DNA from: Papaver somniferum
Lineage: Eukaryota; Streptophyta; Magnoliopsida; Ranunculales; Papaveraceae
DNA length: 64,000 bases
Reading direction: 5' to 3'
NCBI RefSeq assembly: GCF_003573695.1
Contig: NC_039368.1
Coordinates: forward strand, 78,630,374 to 78,694,373
In this document: in pieces, positions 58,975 through 64,000 of the stretch
How positions within the stretch are numbered: the first letter of the stretch is position 1
How the letters are laid out: every line of letters starts with the position of its first letter
The notes under the pieces: model-generated
Seen by the model: the letters and a program-made list of their open reading frames with translations, nothing else
Told to the model about the DNA's origin: nothing
The model's database searches: none
Program-made: the position numbers and the translations under genes

Positions 58975-59260
58975 TTCTAAATTGTCTTCTTCAGAATCAT
59001 CTTTTTCCGAAGCTTCAGGTGAAGGTGTAATATTTTTCTTCGTCTCCGTCTTAGGTGTATGAGAACGAATACATTCACTCATCTCCTGAAGGGTAACTTG
59101 AATTGACTTCATGTCTGTTTGCAATGTAGCCACCTTTTCTTCCATAGTTTATGGTTCGCCTTGTCATCCTTGATCCCCTTGTTTTCTTAACATCCTCTAG
59201 CTTCTCGAGTACATCACCGATCTTTATGTAAAGAGATCTAATGAAAACCATAAACCACAA
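58453..59260 (-). pseudogene. Retrotransposon gag of element F
   Basis: The leading frame starts near 59260 (MWFMVFIRSLYIKIGDVLEK). A frameshift near 59150 leads to MEEKVATLQTDMKSIQVTLQ, a coiled coil, an acidic run of Glu/Asp then Lys at about residues 50-75, and the gag core IDIPLYDG-type text (FRVDIPLYDGSVDVEKLDDW, IERLETYF). After a stop at 58697 the core continues as LSWKRFKEVVRKQFYPVGYL to 58453. This is the retrotrans_gag domain. Gag forms the particle that packages element RNA. A frameshift, a stop and a gap before the zinc knuckle inactivate it. Confidence 0.88.
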
Positions 59261-59283
59261 GGATTTACCCTAAAAACTAACCT

Positions 59284-59300
59284 TGCTCGTGATGCCAACT
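59284..59300 (-). other. Primer-binding site of element F
   Basis: The minus strand reads AGTTGGCATCACGAGCAAGG beside the LTR. It resembles the initiator-Met complement TTGGTATCA.GAGC with changes. The primer tRNA is uncertain. Confidence 0.6.
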
Positions 59301-61201
59301 TGATACGTATTGATATCTATACCATGGTAGCTATTACTCTAAAGGCGGAATTCAGAAAAATAATAAACGAGAAACTTAGAAAACGGAACACAAGTAGTAA
59401 TTCGAAGAAAATATCTTCTCTAGATTATGAATAAGAAAACAATTACAATTCTCTCTTTGTTACGCTCATAATCTCTCTAAACAGTGGATCAACCTTAAAC
59501 TGTTTGCTAGCTTGCACAAGTATTGTTCCAAGCTTCTCCTAGGTTTTCTATACTTAGTATCTGTGTCTAGGTGCGTCAATATCAAGAACACACTAACTAG
59601 ATGTGTTTAATTATGAGCTAAACATCTCTATTTATAGGCTTGGTTTGGTTTCCCAAACCTCTTAGGAATCTATTTCCTTTTGTAGGACTAATTCCTTTTC
59701 TAGGTATATTATCTAAACTAAGAATATTGCTCAAAAGAATACTCCTTCCTAAATTAGGAATTTATCCTAAACAAGGAATCCTTCCTAAAATAGGATTATA
59801 TCCTCAATTCGTCTTGAGGATCACTAGTTCCCAGGGAAAGGAAGATACTTATGTATCATGGGTAGGTGGCCTTGAGATTGTAGTGTAATCATTGCGCATT
59901 ATGATGGCTATTGGATTAGAACCAATATTGCACAATCATTGTGCACCAGGATAGAGCGGGATGGCCTAGAGAATATTGCATAATCATTGTGCAATACGAC
60001 AGAATGAGTGTTGCGTAATCATTGTGCATCATGCTAAAGAGGGTTGTCCGAATGAATGTTACGTAATCATTGTGCACAATCATTGCGATGAACAGTGAAG
60101 CAGGCATGTCATTTAGGTCCCTAATTCTAATTTGTAAAAATTCGATTAAGACATATATAGGGAGGGGTAGTTGGTTGAAGGTGCATATGCGAACTATGTG
60201 CCAAGCAAGCTTCATAGCTTAGCCGGAAAAGTATAAATTCTACCTAAGGCTCATTTATAGTTGAGTAGCATTTCGAAGAGGTAATTTGATGCTTAGGCAT
60301 GCCATGTCACGGACCCGATGATGCATAATCAATGTGCATCTTGACGAAACGGCATGTACGGACCAGGCCATTACCATTATTGCTCAGCCACGGCTTTGCA
60401 AACGAGTTTGGCTTAAGTTGATGTCCCTTCGTGGATGAACTAAGGTCTGTGCTTGATACCTTTACAATAGGTAAGGGTATGTAGGCAGCCGCAATGAGTT
60501 GCAGCATTTTCGGTCCAGCACGTTTGCCCTCATATCATCTAAGCTCGTTAGCTCGATGCAAGGGATGATTGCGGCCAAGCTTGATGAGGATTAGTTTCAT
60601 GCCAGAAAGTGTATGCTCATACTTCTTGTCAAGCTACTAAGAGTTGGTACGCGAGGTAAGGTAGGGAATGACAAGGTCTTGGTGCAGCCTATGCCAAAGT
60701 CCAAGGCTTATGTCTGGAAAAGACTCGATGGTATGACGGTTGCTCATCTAGATAGGAAATTCAGTGATGAATTCCCTTCGTTGAGGCAAAGCCAGAGATG
60801 CATGCAATATGCATTGGCATTATCCTAATGGCCTTACACCCTTTGCGGATCAAGGGTGAGTTTGGAACGGTGTGGAAGCTAATTCAGCTGCATCATGCTC
60901 TACGAGCATGCTTGCAAGGGAAAATGGACGTGCATTTTCCTAGCCTTAAAGACCGGATCGTAGCTTCATCATGGCGCATCAGGGAAGTTACGGCATGCGG
61001 GGAAATGCGCCAAAGGCGTAATTTTACGGTTCGTCACATGTATCGTCTCGATATCGTATCCATAGACGATCACACGAAGTGTGAACCGATTAGTTGTATT
61101 GTCTCGACTCAGTCTACAGACAATCACTTTCGGAGAAAGGACTTATAGGTGGAATTTTTTTAGATTGAGGTATATTTGGGTACCCTCATCTTTTCAGCCA
61201 G

Positions 61202-61368
61202 CACATGAGTGCTCCAACAACAACTCGTTTTACTGCAGCTAAGACAATTCTTAGATACCTCAAAGGCACTATCAGTTATGGCTTGTTATTTCAAAAAGGG
61301 TTGCAGGTACTTCATAAATTCAATGATGCAGATTGGGATATCTCTTCTAATGACAGAAGATCAACAGG
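61202..61368 (+). pseudogene. Copia RNase H fragment (element G, part 2)
   Basis: The G reading frame resumes after element B: HMSAPTTTRFTAAKTILRYL, then KGTISYGLLFQKGLQVLHKF and NDADWDISSNDRRSTG. The last text (D-A-D-W...RRST-G) is the start of the copia RNase H domain. It is cut by the MITE at 61369. Phase is kept across the B insertion. Confidence 0.93.
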
Positions 61369-61680
61369 CACTACAAGAAACTTAACCTATTGAAGCATCA
61401 ATGGTCATGGCATAAACCCCTACTAGTGTCGCGATAACCTATGTAGCAAGAAGTCTATTGCTGCACCCACTCTTTATTGCTGCAGCAAGAGATTATACTT
61501 TTTTTCCACACTCGTTTCATATTGTTGCTACAGTTGTGTGGAAAAAGTTTCATTTTGCAACAATAATTATAGCTTTTAGTTGCAGCTAAAAAGTATCGTG
61601 TCTAGAAATTTGATTTTGCAACACCTATATTGAAGGTGTGACAATATATAATATAGCAATAGGTAGATTTTCTTGTAGTG
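61369..61680. mobile_element. CACTA-type MITE, 312 bp
   Basis: It begins CACTACAAGAAA and ends TTTCTTGTAGTG, perfect 12-bp inverted ends with the CACTA signature. The 3-bp TSD AGG is at 61366-61368 and 61681-61683. The subterminal region repeats TGCTGCA/TTGCTGCAGC and TTTTGCAACA motifs. It has no transposase. It splits the RNase H domain of copia G. Confidence 0.92.
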
Positions 61681-61683
61681 AGG

Positions 61684-62105
61684 TAGTTTCTGTGTATTTT
61701 TTTGGTCCCAACCTAATCTCATGGTTTTCCAAGAAGCAACCTATTATTGCCAGAATCTCAACAGAGGCAGAATACATGTCTCTTGCACATTCTGCAGCTG
61801 AGATAATTTGTTAATTAAGGACCTAAATATTTCTCTACCTCTTCCTCCCCAGCTTGCTTGTGACAATAGAGTACAATAAGTATTTCCACCAACCCAGTTT
61901 TTCACAGCAGGATGAAACACTTAGCTGTCGATTTTCACTACTTGAGAGAACTAGTTCAGTACAAAGCTTTGAGGGTCTATTTTGCATCTCCAGTGGACCA
62001 GGCAGCATATGTCTTCACCAAAAGCCTTGCAAGTCCAAAGATTTAAATTTCTAAAGGACAAACTGAAAATGTTTTCTCTGTCTCACTTCAGTTGAGGGAG
62101 GCTAT
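61684..62105 (+). pseudogene. Copia RNase H C-terminal part (element G, part 3)
   Basis: The frame continues [20 protein letters not shown], then [20 protein letters not shown], the conserved TEAEY RNase H motif. After stops near 61813, text ending LQVQRFKFLKDKLKMFSLSH at about 62028-62090 marks the usual C-terminus of copia pol. Stops and frameshifts inactivate it. Confidence 0.9.
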
Positions 62106-62280
62106 TTGTAGACATAGCATTATCTAATTCTAATAGACTGTTATATTCTACTAGGTACTTATTCACTGGTCCATGTATACTCAAATACAGCTGTAATGCC
62201 AGACTATATCTTTTCTATTCTTATATATATATAACCAAGATGTCTTTCTGTTTTACGTAATTACTCTTGATGAAAATCAT
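62090..62280 (+). repeat. Polypurine tract and probable 3' LTR of copia G
   Basis: TTGAGGGAGGCTATTTG follows the pol terminus as a polypurine tract. The next 170 bases, starting TGTAGACATAGC near 62109, contain ATATATATATAACC and look like a short LTR. The matching 5' LTR is not in the window, so the end is a guess. Confidence 0.5.
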
Positions 62281-62940
62281 CTATTGTTTATTAAATTACA
62301 TTTCAAACCTAAATACAATTAACTACACAGTAAGGAAAAAATGGTGATAATGAATGTGATCCTTACAACATTTCTTCACTCCAACAACATACATCTTGAC
62401 TTAATCCATTTTTTTAATTGCTTAAGAACAAGCAAAATATATATGATCAGAACAAGAAGCGTATGTTGTTACAGCATGAGCAATGCTTCAACGGTGATTA
62501 TGAATGTCGCAGCAAATAACTACACCACAAAATCATCAAATGATGAATATAACCCAAAGAACACCAATTGAAGACCTCAAAATAGGGTTAATACTTGTGT
62601 TTTTTTTACCCGCGAATCAAGGATGGTGATAATCAAATCAAATCCTCGTAGAGCTAATATGAAGAAACCAAACCATACCATAGTCCATAGAGTATAAAAA
62701 CAATCAAATTGAAGCTCTAAAATACGCTAGTTAACCATATGGTAACTATAAGGTGATAATGAAGTTCTTTTTTTCGGCTCTAAATTTTCTCTGGGTCCCA
62801 TTCAAGAAGAGGAACAATTTGAAACTAAAGAAGATAACTGATAAGATAAACGAAGCTTAGCATAATTTTGAGAATTATTCATAATGTTATGATATTTATA
62901 TTTTAAATTTTAGAAAAATCCGGAAATTACCATCATAATT
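62281..62940. other. AT-rich flank, no supported gene
   Basis: Frame 62341-62571 (76 codons) has no recognisable domain and biased composition. I see no LTR ends. Confidence 0.4.
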
Positions 62941-64000
62941 AATGTCACATGTCCTAAACCTCCTTAATGTTATGAGAGAGAAATAGAGAGAAAAAAGGGT
63001 CCCCTCTATTGTACTATATGCCTCTTTATATAGACTTTTCAAAAACCCTTCCTTTTATGATGTAATGCCACATGTCCTAAACCTCCTTAATTAGTACTTA
63101 TGTCATTCCTTCTCTAATAAAACTTCCTCTTTCCTATTAATTCCTTCCATGTCCTTTCCATCTTATGGATACTTTCTTAATGGACTTGGGTTTTAGTCCC
63201 CAAGTCCCCATGTTTCATGTCGGGTTTGCTTCCCTTTTGGGGGCACACAAGCCCGGCAAAGTGGTAATATTTTTCATGTATCAACATTAGTCCCCTGACT
63301 ATTGGGTTAACTGTCAAATAACCCGATAGTCATATTACATTCCGTTCTTGAGTCAAGTCCCCAGTCCGCAAGTTTGAGGAATTTATGAAATGAGATGGTT
63401 TTTTGCAAGAATTTTTCATCATGCGTGTGGGTGTTTGGGTAGGAATTTCCCAATAATTTTTCTTGAAATAGCTGGAGATTTTCTTAGACCTTCGGATTAT
63501 ATTACCAGCAATATTTGAGGGTCGCAGTGTGAGTATAATGAAGACATAAATGTTAAATTTACTTAGTTTGTATACCCATCTTATCTTCAGGACGATCTGA
63601 CGTGCCTGTTAGCGTTGGGAGAGGGAGTAGATATCTGTTGATGGTGGTTTTTAGCTTAGGGTTAAAATCGTAAAACCTTAGTCAAACAGTGACGTCACAC
63701 TTGAGTAATAATGTCTCCATTAGCACATTTATTGAACCATTCAACATGTTTGCGTAAAATTACCGGGGTACCTTTTTTATGTATATGCCATGCTCCAAGG
63801 CAGAGCCCTCGCTATTGACTGGCATCATCTCTGCACATGCCAGACGCGCATGCTAGCCAAATGTGTCAATCATGCGTGCCACATATTTTAAATTAGGGTT
63901 TCGACACGCTAAACCCTAATAGCCATATCTCCGCGCCAAAGGCATCCCAACCATGCCAGCCGCACCACCATGCCAATGATATGCCAGCCACATCTCCGGG
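62941..64000. repeat. LTR-like sequence running out of the window
   Basis: CCACATGTCCTAAACCTCCTTAA and a near copy occur at about 62945 and 63069. From 63170 on the text (AGTCCCCAAGTCCCCATG, GACTATTGGGTTAACTGTC with its inverse AACCCGATAGTC) and the end rich in CATGCCAGCC/ATGCCA from 63780 resemble long plant LTRs. No terminus, TSD or partner copy is in the window. Confidence 0.4.

Larger units (their letters stand above)
56658..59858 (-). mobile_element. Element F: gag-protease-only Ty3/gypsy-type retrotransposon
   Basis: It is flanked by TGGGT at 56653-56657 and TGGGT at 59859-59863, a perfect TSD in LTR E. LTRs are 56658-57215 and 59301-59858, both exactly 558 bases (TGATACGTATTGAT ... 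ATGTATCA). By eye they differ at roughly 30-40 sites, about 6%. The interior (57216-59300) encodes gag, a degenerate zinc knuckle and a retropepsin-like domain on the minus strand, then ends. No RT, RNase H or integrase is present. It resembles the TR-GAG class of non-autonomous elements, but with a protease domain added. Confidence 0.92.
56462..61038 (+). mobile_element. Element E: solo LTR of the D family, interrupted by F
   Basis: It begins TGTAATACCTTGTG and ends TTTACGGTTCGTCACA. The TSD is GGTAT at 56457-56461 and TGTAT at 61039-61043 (one change). Without F it is about 1.37 kb, one D-type LTR (1.35-1.40 kb), in the opposite orientation to D. It has no interior of its own. It carries the palindromic CACAATCATTGTG array at about 59885-60095. 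Frames at 60613, 60798 and 59916-60507 have no domain and match LTR text of D. Confidence 0.9.
40013..61196 (+). mobile_element. Element B: solo LTR interrupted by C and by E/F
   Basis: It is flanked by GCCAG at 40008-40012 and GCCAG at 61197-61201, a perfect TSD inside copia G. It begins TATTAGAGCATAGCTCGG (TG mutated to TA) and ends ACCCTCATCTTTTCA. Its own sequence is 40013-41982, 55707-56461 and about 61044-61196, roughly 2.88 kb in all, one LTR length of the N/C family. It has no internal region, so it is a solo LTR left by recombination between LTRs. It carries a five-unit GAACCGATCC array (40760-40970) and TATAAAT at 41526-41532. Confidence 0.93.

Noticed and set aside
41983..61196. 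Pairing the LTR of B with an LTR of C as one large element
   Set aside because: Separate perfect or near-perfect TSDs (GCCAG for B, GAAGA/GAAAA for C) and a clean fit of C inside LTR B show two independent insertions.

Overview
This window is repeat-rich nuclear DNA from a flowering plant. Nearly all of it is LTR retrotransposons (Ty1/copia and Ty3/gypsy) primed by initiator-Met tRNA, plus LINE fragments, MITEs and one short intron-containing plant gene (an S1FA-type protein). There is no bacterial, organellar, tRNA or rRNA gene and no CRISPR array. I cannot name the species from sequence alone. A eudicot or early-diverging eudicot with a large repeat fraction fits, but that is inference.

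Layout. (1) 1-4951: low-complexity AT-rich DNA with no supported gene. (2) 4952-6760: truncated minus-strand LTR. (3) 6801-28690: a nested stack. A LINE fragment is split by copia element A (6963-28550, TSD CTAGA). The 5' LTR of A is split by non-autonomous element N (13850-27031, TSD GATGA). The 3' LTR of N is split by probable solo LTR P (14560-19479), and P is split by solo LTR Q (15859-18446). (4) 28900-30300: LTR fragment and a second LINE fragment. (5) 30420-34975: a genic island with S1FA (start codon at 31255, stop at 32989), a small foldback MITE upstream and a 1.1-kb terminal-inverted-repeat element downstream. (6) 34976-38518: decayed Ty3/gypsy element H (TSD TCAAC). (7) 38519-62280: a copia pol fragment G split by solo LTR B (40013-61196, TSD GCCAG). 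Inside B lie element C (41983-55701), itself holding gypsy-like element D (49127-53602, TSD CCAAA), and solo LTR E (56462-61038), itself holding gag-protease-only element F (56658-59858, TSD TGGGT). A 312-bp CACTA-type MITE sits in the RNase H part of G. (8) 62281-64000: AT-rich DNA passing into LTR-like sequence.

How it fits together. N and C are two copies of one family: LTRs of about 2.84 kb, an internal region of 3.6-3.7 kb, decayed gag-like frames and no pol. Their LTR ends, primer-binding site and a highly conserved LTR block are shared with copia element A, so an A-like autonomous partner may have mobilised them (inference). Three LTR families here (A, N/C/B/Q and D/E) each carry their own array of short palindromic or tandem units inside the LTR. 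That is the most unusual structural pattern in the window.

All boundaries were read by eye from LTR ends and target-site duplications, and no alignment software was used. Boundaries supported by matching TSDs are secure. The edges of truncated fragments are approximate.
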